From assembly GCF_024206475.1 (NCBI RefSeq), contig NZ_JAMBPR010000002.1, forward strand, positions 1 to 64,000: a DNA stretch of 64,000 bases, read 5' to 3'. Position 1 is the stretch's first letter, and each line of letters begins with the position of its first letter. This DNA comes from Paraburkholderia sp. CNPSo 3274. Lineage in GTDB: Bacteria > Pseudomonadota > Gammaproteobacteria > Burkholderiales > Burkholderiaceae. Position numbers and translations under genes: made by a program. The notes beneath the pieces are model-generated. The model made no database searches, was not told the origin of the DNA, and was given only the letters and a program-made list of their open reading frames with translations. Positions 9,801-18,570 of the stretch are shown here, piece by piece.

Positions 9801-10166
9801 CGAACCCAGGCTGTAGTGATCGCCGACCGCAAAGACGCCACCGCCCTGCTCCATGAACGCGGCAATTGCGTTCAGTTCTGCCACGGAGATAGGGCCTTTC
9901 GAGCCTTCTGGCACGAGTGGATCGTCGTTATACCCCCCGTCTCCGATCATCCAGATGACGTCGAAGTCGAGAAGGTCGATGCCGGGATCGCTGAAAACGA
10001 AATTTTGATGGTCGGCATTGGGGTCGGCTTCGCGGTTCGCCTTTGTGACCAGGAAGCCAGCGCCCTGAAGCGTGCTCACCAGCGTTGCGAACGTGAAATC
10101 AGGCGCGACCGTATTGCTTTGATACTGAAATTCGCCGTCGATAACGATCAAGACATTGATGGCCAT
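6846..10166 (-). CDS. Very large uncharacterised protein with ThuA/GATase-like N-terminus
   Basis: An 1106-residue protein with no signal peptide. The first about 200 residues resemble a flavodoxin-like ThuA/class I amidotransferase fold: it starts MAINVLIVIDGEFQYQ, then LDFDVIWMIGDGGYND, then a helix and GGGVFAVGDHY, where a nucleophile or catalytic His might sit. The long middle is beta-rich with many Ser, Thr and Ala. The C-terminal 110 residues are helical and aromatic (LLYQLQLLSIMSWRVEH) and end in a His-rich tail (HGGGHECHDES). The start at 10166 follows AGGGGGTG. It is a lone gene. I cannot assign a function. Confidence 0.7.
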   Translation of the reverse strand: MAINVLIVIDGEFQYQSNTVAPDFTFATLVSTLQGAGFLVTKANREADPNADHQNFVFSDPGIDLLDFDVIWMIGDGGYNDDPLVPEGSKGPISVAELNAIAAFMEQGGGVFAVGDHYSLGSDMCGQIPRVRIMRSWYGKNDPSNPAVPANAPFNYPAIGGRADTTVRNPNASYPQTDSMGNATVDPYAYFENQSDAKPQIITATSSPAHPILMNNGQVVTSYPDHMHEGNALGAVTGFDYTQLSPYGDTSAREFRQIGSAPPEMPTVIATGNSTAQASYDVGSGVPVPLDKTLAVNATVNTLSAYDGREVGVGRIVTGSTFHHYLDINLTGASSINTPQLDQMVGGEAAKGEGLQTNAAAFSDIQAVYVNITNWLARPTPAIGLILERSTFSQDEVGATPSFPAAIFVTVDGLKPNQFPVGGITTLTPTASQLAQWAPAVTVTGGAPIGIVATAVASDDPTLADRLQRFTFTYAVNFTGNAFGFAGTVETVPVGASLTTSAASAPLTDSGWLELVKGANPFMLDLADGNATYWLSSDIKVFHVVAGESFLNASLPVNASRSDALTFLRSVVANINTSQFSALPSTEAGSVLSVAAVTTSSPPKPVYNFALARVRLSSAGADANPVQIFFRTFVSQTTAALTYQLDASGNPTGGYLQTSGATPIDLPGTQDGGTQWLSFPYFSALRVEPPASQTDPDNSKGIQASVGYQYYGALIDNNLTDPYLSATPGSTGPLEPLPSLVMGEHQCVVTEVIYAGAPIVNGATPSKSDKISQRNLAISTVANPGLSASRVAMHTFEIEATPNAISSAFPPDELLLAWSRTIPDGTLLNLHIPSWNAQDVIDLADRFYARHEIRAIDAHTIRIPAGGDRYVPIPKSLSRQTGVLSVQLPLGIRKGQRFDLSVQQITNRERETEVPAPRGEKITLEEAQRLLAGKDSKASKGTKKGHAAESVPRGVFSLEDGRTLVTDLSVFDSAGDHAIVLTQPDPKQVAAAREEAGQWREPIGAFQIGIPVSTQEDMLLYQLQLLSIMSWRVEHLDPNSPWYPTMIYYLALLIEKVWALGGNPYTVPPTPDGNIPVLHGGGHECHDESAREVVIVNIFPRGKEHK

Positions 10167-10353
10167 CTCACACCCCCTTCCAGCCCCGTGCTGCTTCGAC
10201 GGACAAAGAAGTCGCGACGTCCTGCTGCGTCGACAGCACGACGTTCCATTACGTTTGAGATTGGAAAAATGACCTTTGCGAATTCGTCTGGGTTTTCGCT
10301 TTGTTATAGACACGGCACCGACGCAAGTCAATACGCGTCAATGATCCACGCAG

Positions 10354-10545
10354 TCAGTCGCCGGGAGCCGCCGTGGACATCGACAATGCGGCGATGATAC
10401 GCAGCGTCGTCGCGCGTGTTGCACGCTTGCTTGCGCCACGCGCTTGTTTGACGAGTGCATTCGCCGCCGCAACCGCCGCCTGATAGCGTAAGCGCATTCC
10501 ACTCGCACCTAAAATCAGTAGCATTCCTATAGTTTTATTCTTCAT
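10354..10545 (-). CDS. Possible small exported or membrane peptide
   Basis: A 63-residue ORF beginning MKNKTIGMLLILGASG, preceded on its strand by TTAGGAG at a good distance. The N-terminus is a short hydrophobic segment and the rest is Ala/Arg-rich (VAAANALVKQARGASKRA). The ribosome site is the main support; composition is not strongly protein-like, and it may be non-coding. It is upstream of the giant gene on the same strand, with a gap of about 190 bases. Confidence 0.3.
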   Translation of the reverse strand: MKNKTIGMLLILGASGMRLRYQAAVAAANALVKQARGASKRATRATTLRIIAALSMSTAAPGD

Positions 10546-10758
10546 CGCAGAATCTCCTAACCTTGGCGAACATGGCAGAAGCGGAGTCTCGCGCTGTGTC
10601 CTTTGAAGAACGGCGGCCCCGAGAGATGCAAGGCTTGCACGCGGATTGGCCAGCATTGCGTACGCACGCTGGACCAACACGCGGAAGTAGGTAGGCGTGG
10701 CTGAAGTCGAATGTTTACAGTTGACGTACGCTGGACGTGCTAGCGCGGGCATCACAGG

Positions 10759-11064
10759 TCAGCGTTTCGCGATATCGTCGCCGGGCGAGTCCTTGTGAAT
10801 GACCTCGACGTCGACGGTCCGGCCGTCGTCGCCGAACTCGCGCGCCTGCCGCCGCAGCGCGCGGATCCTCCACCAGAGATAACCGACAACAATCGCGCCC
10901 ACCGCGAACAGCACGGCAAGCAGTACCACCGACAGCATCGCTGCCACCACCAGCACGATTGTGCTCACGACGACGGCCGACAACCGGCCGAACCATCCAT
11001 ACTCGCCGATCCGGATCCCTTTCTCGTATGTCGCGCGCCGCGGCGACGGTTTGTCGTTGCCCAT
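10759..11064 (-). CDS. Small two-helix membrane protein
   Basis: A 101-residue protein with a charged N-terminus, one long or two adjacent hydrophobic helices (about residues 27-63, including LSVVLLAVLFAVGAIVVGYL), then a basic segment WWRIRALRRQ and an acidic tail. The minus-strand context GGGAGAAGAGGG before the ATG is a strong ribosome site. No family is recognised. It is divergent from the amino-acid permease at 11349. Confidence 0.62.
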   Translation of the reverse strand: MGNDKPSPRRATYEKGIRIGEYGWFGRLSAVVVSTIVLVVAAMLSVVLLAVLFAVGAIVVGYLWWRIRALRRQAREFGDDGRTVDVEVIHKDSPGDDIAKR

Positions 11065-11348
11065 CCCTCTTCTCCCTGCCGCCGTCCGGCTGAACTGCTC
11101 GCGCGAGCATGGACTTTGCCTGTGGACGGCGGACCATCAATGACGCCGACGAATCCCGCTACATGCGTGGCGCATTTGCATGATCACACATCCTGGCGAT
11201 GAACGTGAAGCGTTCCGAAACATCTCTGCCCACGCAAGCCTGTCGTCGTCGTTCGGTTAGCTGAAAACTTACCCTTCGCCAAATCGCGCCTGTGTCTATT
11301 CTAAAGAAGTAAGGCAAGCCGAATCGAGTCGTTTCCAGTCACAGTCGA

Positions 11349-12824
11349 ATGGGACAACCTATCATGGCTGACACGAGCTACACGGCGCGCAAGTCCGTCG
11401 CCGACATAGTAGGAAGCGCCGATGCCGAAGGCGGTCGCGCTCTGTCGAAGACCCTGGGGGCGCCCAGCATCACGGCGATGGGAATCGGCGCCATTATCGG
11501 CGCGGGTATTTTCGTCCTCACTGGCACGGCGGCGGCACAATTTGCCGGACCGGGCATCATCCTGTCCTTCGTGCTGGGCGGAATTGCGTGTGCGTTTGTC
11601 GGCCTTTGCTACTCGGAACTGGCCGCCATGCTCCCCGTTTGCGGCAGCACTTACACGTACACCTATGCGACGCTTGGCGAAGTGTTTGCATGGATCATCG
11701 GCTGGGACCTGATTCTCGAGTACGCCATGGGTGCCGCGACGGTTGCAGTCGGTTGGTCAGGGTATATCATGAGCCTGTTGCGTAACGTCGGAATCAACAT
11801 CCCGCCTACGCTCGCTGCCGCACCTGGCACAACGGTTCAGCTGGCTGACGGCACAACCGCCACCGGCACCATCAATCTCCCCGCCGTGCTGATCATCGCG
11901 ATCCTCACGATGATGCTGGTGCTCGGTACGCGGGAGTCGGCACGCATCAACAACGTGATGGTCGCAATCAAGCTGACGGTCGTGGTGGCCTTCATCGCCA
12001 TCGGCGCGTTCTTCGTGCATCCCGCCAACTGGCATCCATTCGTCCCTCCCAACACCGGTGCGTTCGGCAGCTTCGGGGCGAGCGGCATTCTGCGTGGCTC
12101 CGCTGTCGTGTTCTTTGCCTTCATCGGCTTTGATGCGGTATCGACCGCCGCTCAGGAAGCGAAACGGCCACAACGCGACATGCCCATCGGGATACTCGGC
12201 TCGCTGGTCATCTGCACCTTGCTCTATATTCTGGTGGCCGCCGTTCTCACCGGACTCGTTCCATACGCAGAACTGAACGTACCCGACCCGATCGCCAAGG
12301 GCGTCGACGCCATCGGTTTCACCTGGTTCTCCGTGCTGATCAAGATCGGCGCGCTAACCGGGCTGACCACCGTGATACTCGTGCTGCTTTATGGGCAGAG
12401 CCGTATCTTCTTCACGATGTCGGAGGATAGGCTGCTTCCCCATCTGTTCTCCACCGTCCATCCGCGCCTGCACACCCCGCATCGAAGCCAGATCATGATC
12501 GGCACGGTCGTCGCCATCGTGGCGGCCCTCACGCCGATCGGCGTACTAGGCGAGATGGTCAGCATCGGAACACTGTTCGCGTTCGTGCTCGTGTGTGGCG
12601 CAGTCATGTACCTGCGGCGCAGCGACTCCGACGCGAGCCGCCCATTCCGCGCGCCCGGCGTGCCGGTGGTCCCCATTCTCGGAATCGCGTTTTGCGTGTT
12701 GCTGATGGCGGGACTGCCGCTCATTACCTGGGTACGGCTGATCGTCTGGCTGCTGATCGGCATGCTGATCTACATGTCTTATGGCAGGCATCATTCGCGA
12801 CTGCGTCATCCGGAGCGTGAATGA
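11349..12824 (+). CDS. APC-family amino acid permease (CAT type)
   Basis: A 491-residue transporter of the amino acid-polyamine-organocation superfamily with about twelve membrane helices. The first helix carries the family hallmark MGIGAIIGAGIFVLTG, and GFDAVSTAAQEAKRPQRDMP matches the conserved helix 6-7 loop of cationic amino acid transporters. It should import an amino acid across the inner membrane, but the substrate is not determined. The ATG at 11349 or an internal ATG at 11364 could be used; neither has a clear ribosome site. The lipoprotein gene follows after 19 bases. Confidence 0.9.
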   Translation: MGQPIMADTSYTARKSVADIVGSADAEGGRALSKTLGAPSITAMGIGAIIGAGIFVLTGTAAAQFAGPGIILSFVLGGIACAFVGLCYSELAAMLPVCGSTYTYTYATLGEVFAWIIGWDLILEYAMGAATVAVGWSGYIMSLLRNVGINIPPTLAAAPGTTVQLADGTTATGTINLPAVLIIAILTMMLVLGTRESARINNVMVAIKLTVVVAFIAIGAFFVHPANWHPFVPPNTGAFGSFGASGILRGSAVVFFAFIGFDAVSTAAQEAKRPQRDMPIGILGSLVICTLLYILVAAVLTGLVPYAELNVPDPIAKGVDAIGFTWFSVLIKIGALTGLTTVILVLLYGQSRIFFTMSEDRLLPHLFSTVHPRLHTPHRSQIMIGTVVAIVAALTPIGVLGEMVSIGTLFAFVLVCGAVMYLRRSDSDASRPFRAPGVPVVPILGIAFCVLLMAGLPLITWVRLIVWLLIGMLIYMSYGRHHSRLRHPERE

Positions 12825-12843
12825 CGGAAACGGCGGGCCAACC

Positions 12844-13596
12844 ATGAACCCTCACCACGCGTGTTTCGTTCGCCCGGCGCGGGCTGCAATTTGCGTGGCG
12901 ACCGTCGCGACGCTTGCGGCTTGCGGCGGAAACTCATGCATCGGCCTCGGCGGTTGCGGCGGCACAACCGTGACACCAAACGTCACCATCTCCGGCACGG
13001 CCGCCACCGGCACGGCGATCGCCAGCGCGACGGTCGGCCTCAGTTGCGCTCAGGGATCGGGGTCCACCCTGTCCGACGGCGGTGGGCACTACACGATCAC
13101 GGTCAATGTCACGCTTCCCTGCATCCTCACCGTAAGCTCCGGTGGCGTGAGCCTGCATTCTCTGGCCTTTGCCGAGGGCACCTTCAATACGACTCCAGAG
13201 ACCGAGCTGATGCTTGTCTACCTCGCGTCACAACTCGCCACGAGCGAGAATGGTTTGATAGCGGGCTTCCCGACCAACTCGCAGTACCAGCAGGTACTGG
13301 GAAACCCGGCTGACGTGCAGGCTGCACAATCCGCAGTCGTCTCGAATCTACAGCAGCACTATGCGGTCACGCTGACGGTACCGGCATTTCTAACGACATC
13401 CTTTACGGTTGGCCAGGCAGGTGTCGATAGCGATCTAGGCACGCTGGCGGCAGCAGGAGCGATTGACGCCAATGGCATGCCCGATCCGGCCGCCGTTTCG
13501 CTACTGTCCGCGGCGGGCACCGCCCATCCGCTCACCGGGACGTCCACCCCTTCCTCCGGCACTGGCGGTACTGGCAGCGGCAGCGGAACCATGTGA
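12844..13596 (+). CDS. Lipoprotein with carboxypeptidase-regulatory-like domain
   Basis: A 250-residue secreted lipoprotein. The signal ends in a lipobox, VATLAAC, with the lipidated Cys at 27. The mature part starts with a Gly/Cys-rich stretch, then a beta-rich segment (SGTAATGTAIASATVGLSC ... GHYTITV) typical of carboxypeptidase regulatory-like folds that decorate surface proteins. The C-terminus is a Ser/Thr/Gly-rich linker-like tail. It follows the permease at short distance. Role unknown; outer-membrane location is inferred. Confidence 0.75.
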   Translation: MNPHHACFVRPARAAICVATVATLAACGGNSCIGLGGCGGTTVTPNVTISGTAATGTAIASATVGLSCAQGSGSTLSDGGGHYTITVNVTLPCILTVSSGGVSLHSLAFAEGTFNTTPETELMLVYLASQLATSENGLIAGFPTNSQYQQVLGNPADVQAAQSAVVSNLQQHYAVTLTVPAFLTTSFTVGQAGVDSDLGTLAAAGAIDANGMPDPAAVSLLSAAGTAHPLTGTSTPSSGTGGTGSGSGTM

Positions 13597-13648
13597 CGTG
13601 GACTTTCAAATGTCGGACCGGTGTCGTACCTCTGCGCCCAAAGGAAGT

Positions 13649-13690
13649 TTAGAACCGCGTGCGAATGCCCACCGTTGCGACAACCTGATT
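13649..13690 (-). pseudogene. Vestigial C-terminus of a general porin
   Basis: Directly downstream of the MerR/TPR stop codon, the minus strand reads NQVVATVGIRTRF then stop. This is the terminal beta-strand of Burkholderia general porins, with the obligatory C-terminal Phe. Nothing upstream in frame continues the barrel. It is either a 13-codon porin remnant left by a deletion or a coincidence. Confidence 0.4.
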
Positions 13691-14530
13691 TTAGGTAGTC
13701 AGCCTGCGATACGCGCTCAAATGCCGAACCAGGCCCTGCGGGTCGCCACGTCTTTCGAGCAGCATTGCCAGATTGTGGTGGGCATCCGCGTACGACGGGT
13801 CGAGTTCGAGGCAGCGTCTATAACTTCGCTCAGCGTCTTCGAAGCGGCCTAGCTCTTCGAACGCAATCGCGCGATTGAAGTGCAACACGGCATCGTCGGG
13901 GAAGTGAGTCAAAGCCTCGTCGAACAGTTGAAGCGCGTCTTCGCAACGCGCTTCGAGTTCACACAGCAGAGCGCCGAGGTCCACGTAGGCAGCATAAAAT
14001 GGCTGCGGCGATAGCTCTATGGCCTTCTTGTATGCCCGTTCAGCACCGTTCACATCGGATGCTCTCAGCTGCTCGCCGAGGTCGTACCACTCCTCCGCCT
14101 GGTGCGCCAGATTCTTCTGCGCGGGAGCCGAATCGAGAAAGACGACATCCCCCTTGATTTCCGCGACTTCGAAATCCAGGAGGAACTGGCCTGTAGCGGC
14201 ATCCCATTGCGAAGGGCCGGTTCGCACCGCCACATCGTTGCCGACCGCCGATACGCGAATCCCCGTAAGCGGCAACTCGCCGGGCAACTCGTCTCTCAGC
14301 CGTGAGAGGGCCATGATGATTTTGCGCGGTGGAATGCGTGCGTCGCGCAACTGCAACGCCGTACGCAGCAGCACGACATCCTGAAACGTGAACCGGTATG
14401 CGTTTCTGGGTCCCCGTGACGGCTTCACGAATCCTGCAGCAATGAGGCCTGATACCACCCTCCGGGAAACGCCCAGTATGGCCTGCAATTCGCGCATCGA
14501 AATCTCGCGCGCGGCGACTTGTGGCGTCAC
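13691..14530 (-). CDS. MerR-type HTH protein with C-terminal TPR repeats, coupled to ku
   Basis: A 279-residue protein. Residues about 10-75 form a MerR-like winged helix (MRELQAILGVSRRVVSGLIA ... FQDVVLLRTALQLRDARIP). A middle segment of about 70 residues (VRTGPSQWDAATGQFLLDFE) is followed by three to four tetratricopeptide repeats (for example AVLHFNRAIAFEELGRFEDA, then LDPSYADAHHNLAMLLERRG). Its ATG overlaps the ku stop by four bases (ATGA), so translation is coupled to Ku. This layout points to a DNA-binding or scaffolding accessory of the NHEJ operon. No enzymatic motif is visible; the role is inferred. Confidence 0.85.
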   Translation of the reverse strand: MTPQVAAREISMRELQAILGVSRRVVSGLIAAGFVKPSRGPRNAYRFTFQDVVLLRTALQLRDARIPPRKIIMALSRLRDELPGELPLTGIRVSAVGNDVAVRTGPSQWDAATGQFLLDFEVAEIKGDVVFLDSAPAQKNLAHQAEEWYDLGEQLRASDVNGAERAYKKAIELSPQPFYAAYVDLGALLCELEARCEDALQLFDEALTHFPDDAVLHFNRAIAFEELGRFEDAERSYRRCLELDPSYADAHHNLAMLLERRGDPQGLVRHLSAYRRLTT

Positions 14531-15453
14531 TTGCGTGCCCGGACCTTTGCAGGAGCTTCAGCGGGTGCCTTGGCGGCACGCGCCGGCGGCTTGCGCGTTT
14601 TGGGCGCTACAGGAAGCTCGGTAACGGGCTCCGCGCTCTTGCTACGTTTCGGCGCAGGAGCAGCTTTCGCTTTTGCGCTTCCCTTCAAACTCGCGCGCAA
14701 CGCATCCATCAGGTCGATAACCTGTCCGCCGCCGGCCAGTTCTTCGTCAGGCTCGTGAACGACGACCTGCTTGCCTGCAATCTTTTCGTCGATGGCTGCA
14801 AGGATGCGCTTCTTCTCTTCGTCTTCGTACGCCGTTGGATCGTAATTGTCTTCAGCACCCTGCTCGATAATCTGCAGCGCGAGTTTCATCTCGGTATCGG
14901 ATACGTCGACACGTTCGACATGGAGGTCAGCCAGCGAGCGAACCTCGTCGGCGTAGAGCAATTGCTGAAAGACGAGCCCATCTTCTTCGGGGCGCACCTG
15001 CACGATTCGCGTCCGTCCTTTTGACGCCCATTTCGCCAGGGCGCAGCGGCCGCTCTGTGCGAGCGCCTGCTGCAACAAGCTGTACGGCTTCCCGCCTCGC
15101 TTGTCGGGCGCAATGTAATAGGCCTTGTCGTAGAAAACCGGGTTAATCGCCTCTTCCGGGATAAAGGCCATGATTTCGACGACATGGCTGGCAGCGTCTT
15201 CCAGCGCTTTTAGCTCGTCGCCGGTGAAGACCACGAAGCGGTCCTTTTCGAATTCGTAGCCCTTGTTCATGCTCGAGCGCTCGACAACATCGCCCGTCTT
15301 CTCAGAGACGTATTGCTGCTTCACGCGCGAGCCGTCGGGCGCAAGCATGTGAAATCGAACGTCAGACGAACTCTCGGTCGCGGTATACAGCTTCACCGGT
15401 ATCGAAACGAGCCCGAAGGACAGCGTCAGGGAAGCGATTGAGCGGGCTGGCAT
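14527..15453 (-). CDS. ku: Non-homologous end-joining protein Ku
   Basis: A 308-residue bacterial Ku. The N-terminal barrel begins SIASLTLSFGLVSIPVKLYT, as in the family. The core includes YYIAPDKRGGKPYSLL and the helical arm near LALQIIEQGAEDNYDP. The C-terminal 60 residues are Lys/Pro/Ala-rich (SAKAKAAPAPKRSKSAEPVT), the basic tail that binds DNA and recruits LigD in this family. The start at 15453 follows a GAGGAGA site. It lies between ligD and the MerR/TPR gene on the same strand; Ku bridges double-strand breaks for LigD. Confidence 0.97.
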   Translation of the reverse strand: MPARSIASLTLSFGLVSIPVKLYTATESSSDVRFHMLAPDGSRVKQQYVSEKTGDVVERSSMNKGYEFEKDRFVVFTGDELKALEDAASHVVEIMAFIPEEAINPVFYDKAYYIAPDKRGGKPYSLLQQALAQSGRCALAKWASKGRTRIVQVRPEEDGLVFQQLLYADEVRSLADLHVERVDVSDTEMKLALQIIEQGAEDNYDPTAYEDEEKKRILAAIDEKIAGKQVVVHEPDEELAGGGQVIDLMDALRASLKGSAKAKAAPAPKRSKSAEPVTELPVAPKTRKPPARAAKAPAEAPAKVRARK

Positions 15454-15529
15454 GGACTTCTCCTCGCGGATTTGCACGTTCAGCACGTCGCTTACGCAAA
15501 GCTCGTGCCGCCGCCGACCAGCGGTGGTT

Positions 15530-18046
15530 TCATTTTAGGAGCTTTATCGCCGATGCCAACGACTGCGCCGCCGACCAGTAATCTGCCCACGGGTCCTGCT
15601 GGTGGAAGCTGAGGTACTCGCGGGCCGTTTGTACTGTCCACTGCGCCCCGCTCTTGAGGTCATTCAACTGTTCCCAGGAGACCGGCATCGAGACACCCAT
15701 CCCGGGTCGCGCCCGCGCGGAAAATGCTGCAGCGGTGGTCTGCGCCTTTCCGTTGCGCAGGTAGTCGACATAGACCTTTCCGACCCGGTTTGAAGCCCCG
15801 GAAGTTGCCGAAAAGCGCTCGGGAAGCGTCTTCGCCAGATGCCGCACGAATGCCTGAGAGAACGACTTGACCGGATCGTAGCCCAGCCGCGGAGCAAGCG
15901 GCACGACGACGTGCAAGCCCTTTCCGCCGCTCGTCTTCAGCCAGGCTTCCAGACCCAGTTCCGACAACAGCGTTTGAACAAGGAGCGCCGCTTCCTGAAC
16001 GCGTCCCCATTTCACGCCCTCGCCTGGGTCCAGGTCGAATATGACCCTGTCAGGCTTGTCGAGTCGTCGAACGGTCGAATTCCAGGTGTGAAACTCGACG
16101 GTGTTCATTTGTGCCGCCGACAGCAGCGCGTCGACGGAGTCAACTGTGAGCAGAGGCGGATGATTTGGCCACAGACTTCGGTCATGCGCCGTCAGCCCCG
16201 GCATGCCCGTTCTCTCAGCGTGCTTCTGAAAGAACTGCTCTCCGGCGATGCCGGCTGGCGCGCGGACCATCGCGACTGGCCGGGCCTTCAGGTGAGGCAG
16301 TATCCGCTCCGCGATGCTCGCGTAATAGCGAACCAGGTCCGCCTTCGTAATACCGGTCGATGTGTCGACGACGCGCTCCGGATGCGTGATTTTCAGCTTT
16401 GGCTGAGGGTCTGGCGCCTGTGTTTTCCCACCCTCCCGGACAACGCCGGTTGGCGGTTTGTCGACTCGCAGGCCTATGAACGAGGCCTGCCGGATGACGC
16501 CATCGCCAGTCCAGTCCGCGAAAGCGACCTCTGCGACTAGCTCAGGGCGAACCCACCGCTCGCTGCCGGCCGAACGCCGCGACCACCGGCGCGGCCTCGC
16601 GACGTCGACATCAAATGGCGCCGCATCCACTTCAAGAGGCGCCAGCCGCGCCCACAGGTCCCGCGCGGTCCTGGCGTCCCAGCCGGTACCGACGCTTCCG
16701 GCGTCATGGAGCTTCCCGTCCACGTAGTAGCCAAGCAGCAGGCTGCCGACTTCCCCGTCTTTGCCGCCTCGGCCTGTGAAGCCGCAGATGACCAGTTCCT
16801 GCCGGAGTCGGGACTTCGCCTTGAGCCACGTCTGGGTCCGCCCCGATTCATAGGGCGCATCGCGGCGCTTGAGCATGAGGCCTTCAAGGCCGAGGCCCGA
16901 GGCGGCCTCGAACAGCTGGGCAGGCGACGCCTCGAAGTCCTGACTAAATCGAATGTGCTCGCCGGCATTTTCAACAAGCTGCGCGAGAAGCGCGCGCCTC
17001 GCCCACAGGGGCACCTTCCTGAGGTCTTTTCCGTTGAGGTACATCAGGTCAAACAGGAAATAGACGATGTCCAGATTCGCCTTGCCGTCTATTGCATCTT
17101 GCAGCGCAGCGAAATTGGGAAGGCCATTTTTGAGGACAGTGATTTCACCATCCAGCCACGCACTGATGAGCGGAAGCTCTTCGACCTCCGAGGTAAGCGC
17201 GGGGAACCTGGCTGTCCAGTCACGGCCGCTTCGTGTGATAAGTCGCACTTTTCCTTTTGCGACACGCGACAGCATGCGATAGCCGTCGAGCTTGGCCTCG
17301 CTTATCCAGTCGCCGCTTGCAGGAAGTGAAGCCGCAAGGGTCGCGAGTTGCGGCTCGAGTCTGGCGGGCAACGGAGCGGACACCGCCACAGAAAGGTCTA
17401 TTTCAGACAACGCACTCCGCGCCGGCCTCGCCCCCCTCGGCTCACGCTCTTCAATGAGCCCGAGCGGCTTTGCCGTGACGCTATCGGGAAGCGCCTTGAT
17501 GACATCGTATTGCGCGAGCGACTGCGCCCACGCATCGCGCTTTTTGAACAACATCCACTGGTCTTGCTTGTCGCCGGGCTTCGATATGCGCACCAGTTCC
17601 CAGAGTCCGGCAAGCTTTTCACCGTGGAGCCGGAATACCAGCTTCCCGGCCTTCATTCCCTCTTGCGGATCGCCGACAGGTTCCCACGTGCCGCGGTCCC
17701 ACACGATCACTGTGCCGGCGCCGTATTGTCTGGGTGGAATCGTGCCCTCGAAGCCTCCGTATTCGACAGGATGGTCTTCCACGTGGATGGCGATCCGTTT
17801 CTCCTTCGGGTCGTAGCACGGGCCTTTTGGTACGGCCCAGGACAGAAGCACGCCGTCGAACTCGAGCCGGAAGTCGTAGTGCAGTCGGCTTGCCCAGTGC
17901 TTCTGCACGACAAAGCTCAAATGTCCGTGGTCAGCGAACTGGCTGGCAGCCGACGGCGCCGGCTCAGGCGTGACGCGGAAATCCCGCCTTTTACGATAGG
18001 GGGAAAGGGGCGGAGATGGCGGATCGCGGTCACGGGTTGAGGCCAT
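15530..18046 (-). CDS. ligD: ATP-dependent DNA ligase D (PE-LIG-POL)
   Basis: An 838-residue multifunctional NHEJ enzyme. Residues about 35-190 are the 3'-phosphoesterase (HWASRLHYDFRLEFDG, with its His and Arg). The ligase follows, with the adenylation motif EAKLDGYRML and its Lys near 252. The polymerase domain occupies about 545-838 (LKITHPERVVD; catalytic aspartates in VIFDLDPGEGVKW). The domain order is that of Pseudomonas and Burkholderia LigD. Ku follows 76 bases downstream, so they form one operon. All key residues appear intact. Confidence 0.97.
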   Translation of the reverse strand: MASTRDRDPPSPPLSPYRKRRDFRVTPEPAPSAASQFADHGHLSFVVQKHWASRLHYDFRLEFDGVLLSWAVPKGPCYDPKEKRIAIHVEDHPVEYGGFEGTIPPRQYGAGTVIVWDRGTWEPVGDPQEGMKAGKLVFRLHGEKLAGLWELVRISKPGDKQDQWMLFKKRDAWAQSLAQYDVIKALPDSVTAKPLGLIEEREPRGARPARSALSEIDLSVAVSAPLPARLEPQLATLAASLPASGDWISEAKLDGYRMLSRVAKGKVRLITRSGRDWTARFPALTSEVEELPLISAWLDGEITVLKNGLPNFAALQDAIDGKANLDIVYFLFDLMYLNGKDLRKVPLWARRALLAQLVENAGEHIRFSQDFEASPAQLFEAASGLGLEGLMLKRRDAPYESGRTQTWLKAKSRLRQELVICGFTGRGGKDGEVGSLLLGYYVDGKLHDAGSVGTGWDARTARDLWARLAPLEVDAAPFDVDVARPRRWSRRSAGSERWVRPELVAEVAFADWTGDGVIRQASFIGLRVDKPPTGVVREGGKTQAPDPQPKLKITHPERVVDTSTGITKADLVRYYASIAERILPHLKARPVAMVRAPAGIAGEQFFQKHAERTGMPGLTAHDRSLWPNHPPLLTVDSVDALLSAAQMNTVEFHTWNSTVRRLDKPDRVIFDLDPGEGVKWGRVQEAALLVQTLLSELGLEAWLKTSGGKGLHVVVPLAPRLGYDPVKSFSQAFVRHLAKTLPERFSATSGASNRVGKVYVDYLRNGKAQTTAAAFSARARPGMGVSMPVSWEQLNDLKSGAQWTVQTAREYLSFHQQDPWADYWSAAQSLASAIKLLK

Positions 18047-18570
18047 GACGATAGTCTAGGAAGAACTATCGCCTGGTGCGTCGCAGCCGCCCGGCCGGTC
18101 GCCATTCACCAGACCGCGCGCCGCGAACTTCAGTCGAGCCCGCCCTGGCACAAATACTTGATGCTGAGGTGATCTCGGCGACGGCGTCGCCCCCGATCTG
18201 TCGGCGGTAATCGACTGGCATTTCGGATCGCCTTGATCCGCGACCTTCCACTGCCAGTACACCCGGCTAGTGTCATTGGCGATGCCGTTGCCCTCACCCC
18301 GCCTGGCGCACCGCGTCGCGCCCTGCCTGCGCCTTTCGCGCCGCGGCATTGCGTGCTTCGAGGGGCGGGTAGTCGCTCCCCCTATGTTGGGGGGGACGTG
18401 ACACGCAATCGCCTGCAATTTACGGATTCGGCCGACAGGTGCTCACGCGTGCAGACGGCATTGCGCGCAAGCCCTGACGGCAGCGACGACCTCATGGCAC
18501 CTGGTGACGAACGAAACGCGGGGGTGTTCCAGCCGCATAGGCAGCGTCAAACTCAAATCAGGAGACTTCC
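18047..18570. other. Intergenic region upstream of ligD and the broken MFS gene
   Basis: No convincing gene is seen. It should contain the ligD promoter reading left and the promoter of the broken transporter reading right. A G-rich tract lies near 18385-18395. An AGGAG ribosome site sits just before the ATG at 18571. Confidence 0.4.
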
